Source: Actinomadura macrotermitis (GTDB taxonomy: Bacteria; Actinomycetota; Actinomycetes; Streptosporangiales; Streptosporangiaceae). Taken from it: a DNA stretch of 64,000 nucleotides. The stretch covers positions 186,001 through 250,000 of the forward strand of contig NZ_WEGH01000006.1 of the NCBI RefSeq assembly GCF_009604375.1, in the 5' to 3' direction. Below the pieces are notes generated by a model. That model was not told the origin of the DNA. It did not search any database and saw only the letters and a program-made list of their open reading frames with translations. The translations under genes and the position numbers were made by a program. Below are positions 44,796 through 52,951 of the stretch, one piece after another. Each line of letters begins with the position of its first letter. Position 1 is the first letter of the stretch.

Positions 44796-45551
44796 TCAGT
44801 CGAACTGGAAGGAGCGCTTGGCCAGGCCGTGCCAGAAGCCGTCGATGACGGCACGGCGCTCGCCCTCGCCGGCGGCGCCGAGGGCCATGAACAGCGGCGC
44901 GAAGTGCTCGGTCCGCGGGTGCGCGATGTGCGCGGCCGGGGCCGCGTCGCGGAAGTTCAGCAACGCGTCCACGTCCCCGCCGGTCACCGCGCGGTCGGCC
45001 CACTCGTCGAACTCGGCCGACCAGGACGGCGGCGCGGCGTCGGCGGCGGGGCCGAGCCCGCGCAGGTTGTGGGTGGTGAAACCGCTGCCGACGATGAGGA
45101 CGCCCTGGTCGCGCAACGGTGCCAGGCGCCGTCCCAGCTCGAACAGCCGCTCCGACTCCAAAGTGGGCATCGACATCTGCAGTACGGGGATGTCGGCGTC
45201 CGGGTACATCTCGACCAGCGGGACGTAGGCGCCGTGGTCCAGGCCGCGCGCCGCGTCCTGCCGTACCTCCGGAACGAGGCCGCGCACCTCGGCGGCCAGG
45301 GCGGGAGCACCCGGCGCGTCGTAGCGCACGCGGTAGTAGTGCTCGGGGAAGCCCCAGAAGTCGTACACCAGCGGCACCTGGCGGGTCGCGCCGATGGCCA
45401 GGGGCGCCTCCTCCCAGTGCGCGGAGACCATGAGGATCGACGAGGGGCGCGGCAGGTCCGCCGACCAGCGGGCCAGCTCGTCCGTCCACACCTCGTCGTC
45501 GGCCAGCGGCGGGGCGCCGTGGCTGAGGTAGAGCACCGGCATCCGGGACAT
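44796..45551 (-). CDS. DODA-type extradiol aromatic ring-opening dioxygenase
   Basis: The 251-residue protein has the LigB fold with zinc-binding His11 (LSHGAPP), His45 (SAHWEE) and His161 in VGSGFTTHNL, plus His216 in PRTEHFAPL. It belongs to the 4,5-DOPA-dioxygenase (YgiD/DODA) family, which cleaves catechols. The ATG at 45549-45551 has GGAGGATGAC upstream. It is divergent from a MarR regulator, and three TTGA-N4-TCAA sites lie in the 97-bp gap, so a phenolic inducer is likely. A single enzyme without the rest of a catechol pathway nearby suggests detoxification. Confidence 0.93.
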   Translation of the reverse strand: MSRMPVLYLSHGAPPLADDEVWTDELARWSADLPRPSSILMVSAHWEEAPLAIGATRQVPLVYDFWGFPEHYYRVRYDAPGAPALAAEVRGLVPEVRQDAARGLDHGAYVPLVEMYPDADIPVLQMSMPTLESERLFELGRRLAPLRDQGVLIVGSGFTTHNLRGLGPAADAAPPSWSAEFDEWADRAVTGGDVDALLNFRDAAPAAHIAHPRTEHFAPLFMALGAAGEGERRAVIDGFWHGLAKRSFQFD

Positions 45552-45566
45552 GTCATCCTCCAAAAC

Positions 45567-45625
45567 TTGAACGCTCAATCAATCTAGACCACATGTGATT
45601 GAATCATCAAGTTTTGAACGCTCAA
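45567..45625. promoter_or_regulatory. three TTGA-N4-TCAA sites, MarR operators
   Basis: TTGAACGCTCAA occurs at 45567-45578 and 45614-45625, and TTGAATCATCAA at 45599-45610. Each is a TTGA-N4-TCAA palindrome. They flank the promoter region of both divergent genes (45552-45648). This is the arrangement expected for a MarR repressor controlling itself and the dioxygenase. Confidence 0.75.
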
Positions 45626-45648
45626 GTTAAACCGGTACCCTTCCCGGC

Positions 45649-46143
45649 ATGGAGGACACCCGCTGGCTGGACAGCGACGAGCAGCAGACCTGGCGCGCCT
45701 TCCTGTGGACGTCGCGCCTGCTGAACGAGGAGCTCGACCGCCGGCTCCAGCAGGAGTCCGGCATGCCGCACGCCTACTACATGATCTTGGCGATGCTCTC
45801 GGAGTCCCCCGCCCGGACCATGACGATGACCGAACTGGCCCGGATGGTGCGCTCCTCCCCCAGCCGCCTGTCGCACGCGGTCAACCGCCTGGAGGAGGCC
45901 GGCTGGGTCCGCCGCGGCAAGCACCCGGCCGACCGCCGCACCACCCTCGCCGAGCTCACCGACGAGGGCTTCGCCGCCCTGGAGGCCGCCGCGCCGGACC
46001 ATGTCGAGGCCGTCCGCACCCACCTGTTCGACCCCCTCAGCAGGGATCAGGTGCTGCAACTGCGCGAAATCCTGCGCACCCTCCTCGTCTCCCTCGACCC
46101 CGAGGGCGAAAGCCCCGACATCTTCGGCCCGCCCCAAACCTGA
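45649..46143 (+). CDS. MarR-family regulator of the dioxygenase
   Basis: The 164-residue protein has the MarR winged helix (MVRSSPSRLSHAVNRLEEAGW, the recognition helix, and the wing HPADRRTTLAELTDEG). It begins MEDTRWLDSDEQQTWRAF, typical of actinobacterial members. The ATG at 45649 directly follows the operator region. It probably represses the divergent dioxygenase and itself, with an aromatic effector. Confidence 0.93.
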   Translation: MEDTRWLDSDEQQTWRAFLWTSRLLNEELDRRLQQESGMPHAYYMILAMLSESPARTMTMTELARMVRSSPSRLSHAVNRLEEAGWVRRGKHPADRRTTLAELTDEGFAALEAAAPDHVEAVRTHLFDPLSRDQVLQLREILRTLLVSLDPEGESPDIFGPPQT

Positions 46144-46250
46144 CCTGCTCCTCCGGCCGTCACGGGTAGCGGTCACGTTCGCGGAAGGGGCTGGCAGGAG
46201 GCGGTCCGGGCTCCGGCGGCCGTTCCCACGGTTCCTCGCACCCCCTGCCG

Positions 46251-46400
46251 AGAGAGCAGGCGCTGGTCGGAGCCCGGTGTGCTGCACAGCTCCAACCCGA
46301 CGGGCAGGCCATCACCGGTGAGGCCGGCCGGCAGGCTCAGAGCGGGCCAGCCCATGACGCCGGCGGCCTCCGCGAGGCCCCACCGGGCAGGATCGTCCAT
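46251..46400 (-). pseudogene. remnant of an amidase C-terminus
   Basis: The minus strand encodes RWGLAEAAGVMGWPALSLPA, followed by GLTGDGLPVGLELCSTPGSD, the C-terminal landmark of the amidase signature family (GxPALSLPxGxxxxGLPVGLQL). Upstream frame and the catalytic Ser-Lys motif are missing. It has no start of its own and is a degraded piece. The rest of the gap (46144-46250 and 46401-46621) shows nothing I recognise, except that the first aminotransferase codons must be preceded by a promoter. Confidence 0.75.
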
Positions 46401-46621
46401 GGACCCGGCCCCTTCCGCCATTCCCAATCTTCCATTCCGCTTCCCTATCCGAGCCGAGGCGGCGATACGCCAGAAGCACGATGGGACTGACGATGCCGAA
46501 ATGACGCGTGATGCTCGCGGAAGCATGAATGATTTTCCCTATGGAAGCGCGGCGCGTTAGACCCGGCATGCTTTCGGGAAGGAAAGCCCCGCAGCCCGGG
46601 CCGCAGGAGCGGAGGCCGAGA

Positions 46622-47682
46622 ATGTCGTCGATCCCGTCCGAGGTGACGAAGGACGCGGGCACCCGCCACCGCTTCGAGGACGCCGAATGGATCGACGCTT
46701 ATCTCAAGGCCGGCTCACCCCACAGTGAACCGATTTACCTCAGGGTGGGCAAAACCCGGTTACAGGCCCCCGGCGGCCTGATCCGACTGCCCCACGAAAA
46801 GGCGCCCGCGCACGTCCAGGGCTATGTCCTATCACAAGACGGGCTGCCCGCATTGCAACGTGTCCTGCACACTTACACCTCTGGAGCGCCGGGATTCCCG
46901 GCACCTGCACCACTGGCACGGATTTCGAAGTGGCCGTCGCCTGCCCGGGAACCCGCTCCAGCATGTCCGTCTTCGGGTGACCGGTCCGGGGGAACGCCCG
47001 GGACCGCCCCATGGTGATCATGCATGCGCCCGGCTGGGACTACCACGGCGTGTTCAGCGGACAGGGTTTCCGGTTCAGGTATCGGCCGCTGCGCGCGGGG
47101 AACGGGTCCCAACTCTGCCCCGCCGGCGCGAACATCCTGATCGACGATGCCTACTGCGGAGTGACCGCCCCCGGGGCAGCGGCCGCCTCCGTGCTGCGGC
47201 TCCCGCTGGAGGAGCTCCCGCGCCCGGCGGGCCGCCGGCTGGGCAAGCGGTTCAACTGCGCGGTGCCGCTGCAACACGCCATGGTGCGATGGCTGCGGAG
47301 CGAGGAGACGGAGCGGTATCTGGAGCGGCTCCGCCGGGCCTGCGCCGAGCACCGGGCCCTGGTCGCCGACTTCCTCGTGCGCGAACTGGGCCATCCCGCC
47401 GATCCCCTCCGGTCGGGAGACTGCACCGGCTACCTGGTCTTCCCCGTCCCGCCCGCGTACCGGGAGCACGCCGACGGCGTCGACCGGTACCGGCGCGCGT
47501 GCTTCGACCAGCCCCGGGTGCTGCCGGGAGCGGGCACCATGACCCTGCAGAGCGCCGGCGACGGGGACGCGCCCGATCCGTTCCCCTTCGTGCGGATGTT
47601 CCTGGCGCCGCCACGCGACACCCTCGTGTCCGCGCTGCGCCGTCTGAGCCGCGCCCGCCTGCCCTGGAGCAGTCCATGCTGA
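46622..47682 (+). pseudogene. frameshifted PLP aminotransferase, first gene of the tryptophan-dioxygenase operon
   Basis: Three frames together make one class I/II aminotransferase. The N-terminus (46622 to about 46885) reads MSSIPSEVTKDAGTRHRFE and then GYVLSQDGLPALQRVLHTY, the usual GLPxLRxxL segment. Around 46903-46947 another frame reads TTGTDFEVAVAC. From about 47000 a third stretch gives APGWDYHGVFSGQG, then ILIDDAYCGV (the D-x-x-Y motif) and LGKRFNCAVPLQ with a candidate PLP Lys, to the TGA at 47682. At least two, probably three, indels separate them. It overlaps the dioxygenase start by 7 bp. Kynurenine or tryptophan transamination would fit; loss of function or sequencing error are both possible. 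Confidence 0.75.
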
Positions 47683-48506
47683 AGCGCTCACGCCGCGGTG
47701 ACGGGGACGAGGACCTGACATACGAGGGCTACCTCGGCCTGGACCGCCTCCTCACCGCGCAGCACCCGCTCGCCGACCCGCCGCACCACGACGAACTGCT
47801 CTTCATCATCCAGCACCAGACCGCCGAGCTGTGGACCAAACTGCTGCTGCACGAGATGGCGCATCTGCAGTCGCTGCTCCGCGAGGACGATCTGATCGGC
47901 ACCGCCCGCGGGCTGGAGCGCGTCTACGCCGTCCAGGCCCAGATGATCGGCCAGTGGAGCGTGATCGCCACCCTCACCCCCGAGTCCTTCACCGAGTTCC
48001 GGCCCGTTCTGGGCGACACCAGCGGGTTCCAGTCCGCCCAGCTGCGGGCGTGGGAGTTCAAGCTCGGCAACAAGCGTCCGGAGTACCTGGAGCACTACCG
48101 CCGGTCGGCGCAGCGCGAGCTGCTCGAACGCGCGCTGAACGAGCCGACCCTGTACGACGATTTCCTGCGCTTCCTGCTGCGGGCGGGGCACCCCGTCCCC
48201 GAGAGCTGCCTGGGCCGCCTGTTCTCCGGCGACCAGGAGCCCGACCAGACCGTCGTGGCGGCGCTGCGGCGCATCTACGAGGACCGCGACCACCACCGGG
48301 CGGAGTACGAGATGGCCGAGCGGCTGGTGGAGCTGGAGGAACGGCACCAGCTCTGGCGTTTCCAGCACACGCGGACCGTACGCCGCATCATCGGCGAGCG
48401 ACCCGGCACCGGTGGCAAGGGCGTCCCCTACCTCGCGGACCTGGTCGGCAGGCCGCTGTTCCCTGAGATCTTCGCGGCGCGCGACGTGATCGGCCCCGGC
48501 TCGTGA
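47676..48506 (+). CDS. kynA: tryptophan 2,3-dioxygenase
   Basis: The 276-residue protein matches haem TDOs: YEGYLGLDRLLTAQHPLADP, the distal His region FIIQHQTAELWTKLLLHE, the axial His in WRFQHTRTVRRIIG and GTGGKGVPYL. TDO opens the indole ring of L-tryptophan to N-formylkynurenine in the cytosol. ATG at 47676 overlaps the disrupted aminotransferase, and its stop overlaps the next gene (GTGA). It is embedded in an operon with a CMD-like protein and an amidohydrolase, but kynureninase and formamidase of the canonical pathway are absent here. Confidence 0.93.
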   Translation: MLKRSRRGDGDEDLTYEGYLGLDRLLTAQHPLADPPHHDELLFIIQHQTAELWTKLLLHEMAHLQSLLREDDLIGTARGLERVYAVQAQMIGQWSVIATLTPESFTEFRPVLGDTSGFQSAQLRAWEFKLGNKRPEYLEHYRRSAQRELLERALNEPTLYDDFLRFLLRAGHPVPESCLGRLFSGDQEPDQTVVAALRRIYEDRDHHRAEYEMAERLVELEERHQLWRFQHTRTVRRIIGERPGTGGKGVPYLADLVGRPLFPEIFAARDVIGPGS

Positions 48507-48892
48507 GCGCCCAGGCCGAAGGAGCTCCGGTGGACGGCCCGGACGACCGCCGGCGGCGCAGCCTGGACACGATGCGGCGGGTCAACGGCGCCGGCGGGCA
48601 GCGGATGCTCGATGAGGCCGCGCCCGACCTCGGCCGGTTCCTGCTGGAGTTCGTGTCCGGCGACATCTGCAGCCGGACGCACCTGCCGATGCGCGAGCGG
48701 CAGCGTGTGTGGCCGGCGGCCATCGGCGTCGAGCCCATGAAGGCCAACGTCGGCTCGGTGCAGAACGTCGGCGTCGCGCCTGGGGACATCATCGGGGTGT
48801 TCGTCCGGTGCCTGCCCTACATCAGGTTCCCACGCGTGCTGGCGGCGGTGCAGCAGGCCAAGGGGGACTTCGACGAACGGTCCTCCGCGTGA
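48503..48892 (+). CDS. carboxymuconolactone-decarboxylase-like protein
   Basis: The 129-residue protein follows TDO by a GTGA overlap. The core GDICSRTHLPMRERQRVWPA, then GAPGDIIGVFVRCLPY-like VAPGDIIGVFVRCLPYIRFPRVLAAV, matches the CMD fold of PcaC-type decarboxylases (gamma-carboxymuconolactone decarboxylase). The redox CxxC of the AhpD branch is absent. In other operons such proteins act on ring-cleavage lactones, and here a step on a tryptophan-derived product is inferred. Confidence 0.8.
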   Translation: MSAQAEGAPVDGPDDRRRRSLDTMRRVNGAGGQRMLDEAAPDLGRFLLEFVSGDICSRTHLPMRERQRVWPAAIGVEPMKANVGSVQNVGVAPGDIIGVFVRCLPYIRFPRVLAAVQQAKGDFDERSSA

Positions 48893-48935
48893 GCGCGGCC
48901 TGCGCGCCGGCGGGACCGGAAGAGAGGGCGGGCCG

Positions 48936-50123
48936 GTGGCGGACACCGTGATCGTGGCCGGGCGCTACTGGGACGGCCTGGCGGACGGGCTCATCGGGCC
49001 GCGCGAAGTGCTGGTGCGGGACGGCCGTGTCCGCGATGTCGGCGGGCGGGTGCGGCGCCCGGCCGGCGCGGACGTCGTGGACCTCGGGGACGCGGTGCTG
49101 CTGCCCGGCCTCATCGACTGCCACGTGCACCTGGCGAAGGCGCAGTCGGCCGCGCACGAGGCACTGGCGGCGGTGCCCGTCCTGCGGACGCTGCTCGACC
49201 ACGGCTTCACCACCGTCCGCGACCTCGGCGCCCAGAGCCCGGGCCATGCCATGGTGGCGGTGCGGGACGCGGTGGCGGCCGGGCACCTCCAGGGGCCCCG
49301 GCTGTTCGTCGCCCCGCGCATCATCTCCTCCCGCGGCGGCCACGGCGACGGCACCTCCCCCGGTTCCGCCTGCGAGAGCGGCGCGCTCGCCGACGGCGTG
49401 GAGGAGATCGAGCGGACCGTGCGGACGCAGGCCCGCGACGGCGCCGACTGGATCAAGTTCGCCGCCACCGGCGGAATGATCAACAGGCTCGACCGGCCCG
49501 GCCACCTCGGTTACAGCGAACGCGAGATGGCCGCGCTCGTCCGCGCGGCCCGTGACCGCGGCCTGCCCACCGCCGCGCACGCCTTCACCGACGAGGGCGT
49601 GCGCCGTGCCCTGCGCGCGGGCGTGACCACGATCGAGCACGCCCAGCTGTGCTCCGACGAGGGCCTCGCTCTGATCGCTAAGGGCGGCCGGCCACTCGTG
49701 CCCACCTTCTACGTGGGCCACCTGCACCTGGAGTCCCTCGACGACGACGCCTTCTGGGAGGACAAGCCGCCCGGCACCCGTGAGCTGGTCGCCGGCAACG
49801 CCGACGCGCTGCGCGCGGGGCTGCGCCGCATCGGCCACAGCGACCTCACGCTGGCGTTCGGCACCGATGCCGGGATGTTCGCCCATGCCGACAGCTGGCG
49901 GGAGTTCCCCGCCATGACGCGCTGGGGCGTCACCCCGGCCCGGACACTGCGCGCGGCCACCTCGGTCGCCGCCGACCTGCTGGGCCGCGCCGACCTCGGG
50001 CGCGTCCGCGAGGGAGCCGTCGCCGACCTGGTCGCCGTCCCTGGCGACCCTTTCGGCGACATCGAGGTGCTCGGCGAGGTCGGCTTCGTGATGAAGGAAG
50101 GCCGGGTCCACCGCCTCCCTTAA
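48936..50123 (+). CDS. amidohydrolase, imidazolonepropionase-like
   Basis: The 395-residue protein starts at GTG and has the metal-binding PGLIDCHVHLAK, a second His region in TAAHAFTDEGV and TIEHAQL, and Asp near FGTDAGMF. It is a metal-dependent amidohydrolase of the imidazolonepropionase/prolidase-like branch, cleaving cyclic amides or related bonds. It is 43 bp after the CMD-like gene in the same operon, so its substrate may be a product of the tryptophan-dioxygenase route, though this is inference. Confidence 0.9.
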   Translation: MADTVIVAGRYWDGLADGLIGPREVLVRDGRVRDVGGRVRRPAGADVVDLGDAVLLPGLIDCHVHLAKAQSAAHEALAAVPVLRTLLDHGFTTVRDLGAQSPGHAMVAVRDAVAAGHLQGPRLFVAPRIISSRGGHGDGTSPGSACESGALADGVEEIERTVRTQARDGADWIKFAATGGMINRLDRPGHLGYSEREMAALVRAARDRGLPTAAHAFTDEGVRRALRAGVTTIEHAQLCSDEGLALIAKGGRPLVPTFYVGHLHLESLDDDAFWEDKPPGTRELVAGNADALRAGLRRIGHSDLTLAFGTDAGMFAHADSWREFPAMTRWGVTPARTLRAATSVAADLLGRADLGRVREGAVADLVAVPGDPFGDIEVLGEVGFVMKEGRVHRLP

Positions 50124-50172
50124 TGGACCACGCCGTACCGCCGGGCCCGGGGCGTCCGCGTCTGGCGGGCCG

Positions 50173-50322
50173 TCACGGGCGCAGGGGCCTGTTCTGCACG
50201 GCCACGAGCGCGGCCTCGGTCCGGCTGTGGACGTCGAGCTTGCCGAAGACGGCGTGGATATGGTTCCGGACCGTCTTATCGCAGATGTCCAGATGGCGGG
50301 CGATGCTGCGAGTGGTGATCCC
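50173..50322 (-). pseudogene. remnant of a LuxR-type DNA-binding domain
   Basis: The minus strand ends with GITTRSIARHLDICDKTVRN and HIHAVFGKLDVHSRTEAALV, the C-terminal half of a LuxR helix-turn-helix, up to a TGA at 50173-50175. Nothing upstream in that frame resembles a receiver or ATPase domain. It is a 3' remnant convergent with the amidohydrolase. The following 50323-50569 contains no recognisable gene. Confidence 0.75.
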
Positions 50323-50569
50323 GGCGACCGGGCGCGGCGGGATGCCGTCGGGCTGCCACCGGGATCCCGTCCTCCAGGATCGGCCCCCGCCGGCTCGGAA
50401 CCCCGAAGGGCCGGCCTGGACGTAGGAGTTGGCCTCGGCCACGGTGTGGCTGCCGTCGTGGGGTTGGGCGGGTAGCGGGCCATGACCGCGTCCCATAGGC
50501 CGCGAGCTCCGCGCGGTGGCACTGCGGCTCGCCCCCACCGGCCTTCGCAGGTGCAGCGGCGGCCTGGGA

Positions 50570-51439
50570 TCAGCGGTGGCGGTGGTGTCGGCGGCGGCGG
50601 AGACGGGCCAGGCGGGTCGCTATGCGGTCCATGGTCTCCTCGGCGGGGTTCCAGCCACGGTGCAGCAGGGCCGTCAGGAGCGCCTCCAGGTAGGGCGCGG
50701 GGGACGAGAGGAAATCCTTGGTGACCGGGATGATGTCCCATCCCATCTCCTTTCCGAGCCAGCGGCGGCGGGCCTGGTCGTAGGCGCGGGCCCGGGCGCC
50801 GGTGTGGTGGCGTTCACCGTCGTATTCGAGGCCGACCTGGAAGCGCTCGTAGCCGAGGTCGATGTAGAGGGGTTCGCCGCGGGGGCCCATCACCGGGATC
50901 TGGGCCCGCGGGCGCGGGAGCCCCGCGTCGATGACCAGGGTGCGGGTCCAGCTCTCGCCCGGCGATTCGGCGCGCGGGTCGGCGGCGCGGAAGACCTCGC
51001 CGAGCTTGGTGTTGCCCGGGTAGCCGGTCGGGGCGCGGGCCATGGCGCGCAGGGCCGGCAGCGGAACGCCCCGGTGCAGGAACTGGTCCAGTGCCGCGAC
51101 GGCCTCCAGGCGCGGCAGCCAGCGGGCGCAGTCGAGGGCCGTCCGGGTGAGGGTGGTCACCCGGACGCCCGATCTCTCCACCGTATGGTCGGCGGGCAGG
51201 AGGCCGGCGGGCTGCAGGTCGACCGGCCACTCCGCCTGGTTCGCCCCCGGTGGCAGGACGTCCAGCCCCCAGAGCCAGGCCGCCGTGCGGCGGACGACCA
51301 CGGCGCCGGGGGCCGGCAGGCGGCCGATGGCCTCGGCGCGGGCGGTCAGGGACGGCTCCCCGCTGTGCCGGACGCCCGGGGCGATGGGGATGATCAGGCC
51401 GTCGCCGGCCCGCTTCCAGGTGATGGGTTCCTGCTCCAT
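50570..51439 (-). CDS. DUF559-type endonuclease-like protein
   Basis: The 289-residue protein has a C-terminal restriction-endonuclease-like region with YIDLGYERFQVGLEYDGERH and ARAYDQARRRWLGKEMGWDI, the pattern of DUF559/Vsr-like PD-(D/E)XK nucleases. The N-terminal half (WKRAGDGLIIPIAPGVRH, ARAEAIGRLP) is not a recognised domain but appears in such actinomycete proteins near abortive-infection-type genes. The ATG at 51437-51439 lies inside the 3' end of the MocR gene, which overlaps it by 46 bp. Function is unproven. Confidence 0.75.
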   Translation of the reverse strand: MEQEPITWKRAGDGLIIPIAPGVRHSGEPSLTARAEAIGRLPAPGAVVVRRTAAWLWGLDVLPPGANQAEWPVDLQPAGLLPADHTVERSGVRVTTLTRTALDCARWLPRLEAVAALDQFLHRGVPLPALRAMARAPTGYPGNTKLGEVFRAADPRAESPGESWTRTLVIDAGLPRPRAQIPVMGPRGEPLYIDLGYERFQVGLEYDGERHHTGARARAYDQARRRWLGKEMGWDIIPVTKDFLSSPAPYLEALLTALLHRGWNPAEETMDRIATRLARLRRRRHHRHR

Positions 51440-52884
51440 GCCTCGATGCTCGCGGGCCGGGGGTGCCGATCGGAAGCAGGCGGCGAGATTGTGGATAACC
51501 GATCGTCGATCATGCCGAGGAGGCGCCGCGCGCCCGCGGCGGCGCGGTCGGCGGAGACCGCCCCGAAGCCGATCACCAGGCCCTCCCGGCGGGCGGCCGT
51601 GCAGTAGCGGGCCAGGGATTCGACCGCGATGCCCGCCTCGGCGGCCGGGGCGACCAGGGCGTCCAGTCCCGCTCCTTCCACGCAGAGGTGCAGGCCGGCG
51701 GCGGACGGCACCCGGGCCGTCCCCGGGTGGGCGTCCAGCGCCGCGATGATCTGGGCGCGGCGGGCCGCGTACTCGCGGCCCGCCCGGCGGATGTGCCGGG
51801 CCAGCAGGCCCTCGTCGATGAACCGGGCGAGGGCCGCCTGGGTGATCGGGTCGCCGTGCCAGTCCGTCAGCCGCTTGGCCGCGCGCAGGGCCGGGCGCAG
51901 CGACGCCGGCGCAACGAGGAAGCCCGTCCGCAGCGCCGGGAGCAGGGTCTTGGAGAAGGACCCGACGTAGATGACGCGCCCGTCGCGGTCCAGGCTCTGC
52001 AGCGGCTGGAGCGGGCGGCCGCCGTAGCGGAACTCGCTGTCGTAGTCGTCCTCGACGATCATCGCGTCGTGCCGCCGCGCCCACTCCAGCAGGGCGGTGC
52101 GGCGCGCCGGCGACATGGGCGTGCCGAGCGGGAACTGGTGCGAGGGCGTCACGTACACCAGGCGCGCGTCGCCGGGCAGCGCGTCCACCCGCAGGCCCTC
52201 GCCGTCGACCGGGACGTCGGCCACCCGCGCCCCGAGAGAGCGCAGCAGGTCGCGGGCCGGCGGGTAGCCGGGGTCCTCCACCGCGACGCGGGCGCCCGGC
52301 TCCACCAGGACCCGGCCGATGAGGTCGAGGGCCTGCTGGGCGCCCTGGGTGACCAGGACGTCGGCCGCGTCCGCGCGGACCGAGCGCGAGGTCCCGAAGT
52401 AGCGGGCGATCGCCGCGCGCAGGGCGGGATGCCCCTCGGGCGTGCCGTAGCCGGTGAGCGCCGACGGCCGCAGTTCGCGGGCGAGCAGGCGCCGCCATGT
52501 CCGCAGGGGGAACAGGTGGACGTCGGGCGTGCCGGTCCGGAAGTCGTAGGCGAACCCTTCCGGGTACGGCTCGGGCTCGGGCATGTCCCGCCAGAACAGG
52601 CGGGGCCGCCCGCCGCCCGAGGGGGCCCGGCGCGGGCGGGGGCGCACGCCGGCGCTGACGAACGTGCCCGCCCCGGCGCGGCCCGCGACGAGCCCTTCGG
52701 AGGTCAGCCGTTCGTAGGCCGTGCCGACGGTGTTGCGGGAGATGCCCAGGGACCGGGCCAGCTCGCGCGTCGGCGGCAGGCGTTCCCCCTGGCGGAGCCG
52801 CCCGTCGAGGATGGCCTCCAGGAACTGGCGGTAGACCTGGGCGGCCAGGTCACCGCGCCCGTCGAGGGTGATGTGGAAGTCCAA
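51394..52884 (-). CDS. MocR/PdxR-type regulator (GntR DNA-binding plus aminotransferase domain)
   Basis: The protein has a GntR winged helix at the N-terminus (GERLPPTRELARSLGISRNT) and a fold-type I aminotransferase domain with the PLP Lys in VGSFSKTLLPALRTGF. It is a MocR-family regulator; members control vitamin B6 or amine transport and synthesis. The TTG at 52882-52884 is the best start near LDFHITLDGRGDLAAQ, though no strong ribosome binding site is visible. It is divergent from an MFS transporter across a short gap with ATTGG/CCAAT repeats, so it probably controls that exporter. Its 3' end overlaps the nuclease gene. Confidence 0.9.
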   Translation of the reverse strand: MDFHITLDGRGDLAAQVYRQFLEAILDGRLRQGERLPPTRELARSLGISRNTVGTAYERLTSEGLVAGRAGAGTFVSAGVRPRPRRAPSGGGRPRLFWRDMPEPEPYPEGFAYDFRTGTPDVHLFPLRTWRRLLARELRPSALTGYGTPEGHPALRAAIARYFGTSRSVRADAADVLVTQGAQQALDLIGRVLVEPGARVAVEDPGYPPARDLLRSLGARVADVPVDGEGLRVDALPGDARLVYVTPSHQFPLGTPMSPARRTALLEWARRHDAMIVEDDYDSEFRYGGRPLQPLQSLDRDGRVIYVGSFSKTLLPALRTGFLVAPASLRPALRAAKRLTDWHGDPITQAALARFIDEGLLARHIRRAGREYAARRAQIIAALDAHPGTARVPSAAGLHLCVEGAGLDALVAPAAEAGIAVESLARYCTAARREGLVIGFGAVSADRAAAGARRLLGMIDDRLSTISPPASDRHPRPASIEAWSRNPSPGSGPATA

Positions 52885-52951
52885 CTTGGCCCAATCATTT
52901 CGCTGCTCATTGGACCTTACGCCGGGCCAAGTCAGCAGGGATGATCTTCTT
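52885..52951. promoter_or_regulatory. divergent promoter region of MocR and MFS genes
   Basis: The short gap and the adjacent MocR start contain TTGGCCCAAT and CATTGGACC with mirrored CCAAT/ATTGG halves (52886-52915), and a second GGGCCAAG at about 52923. MocR proteins often bind direct repeats in such gaps. There is almost no leader on the MocR side, so its transcript may be leaderless. Confidence 0.45.

Noticed and set aside
46824..47675. N-terminal extension of the dioxygenase starting MSYHKTGCPHC
   Set aside because: The frame lacks codon bias and TDO homology before 47676, and it covers the broken aminotransferase; the CPHC motif there is a coincidence.
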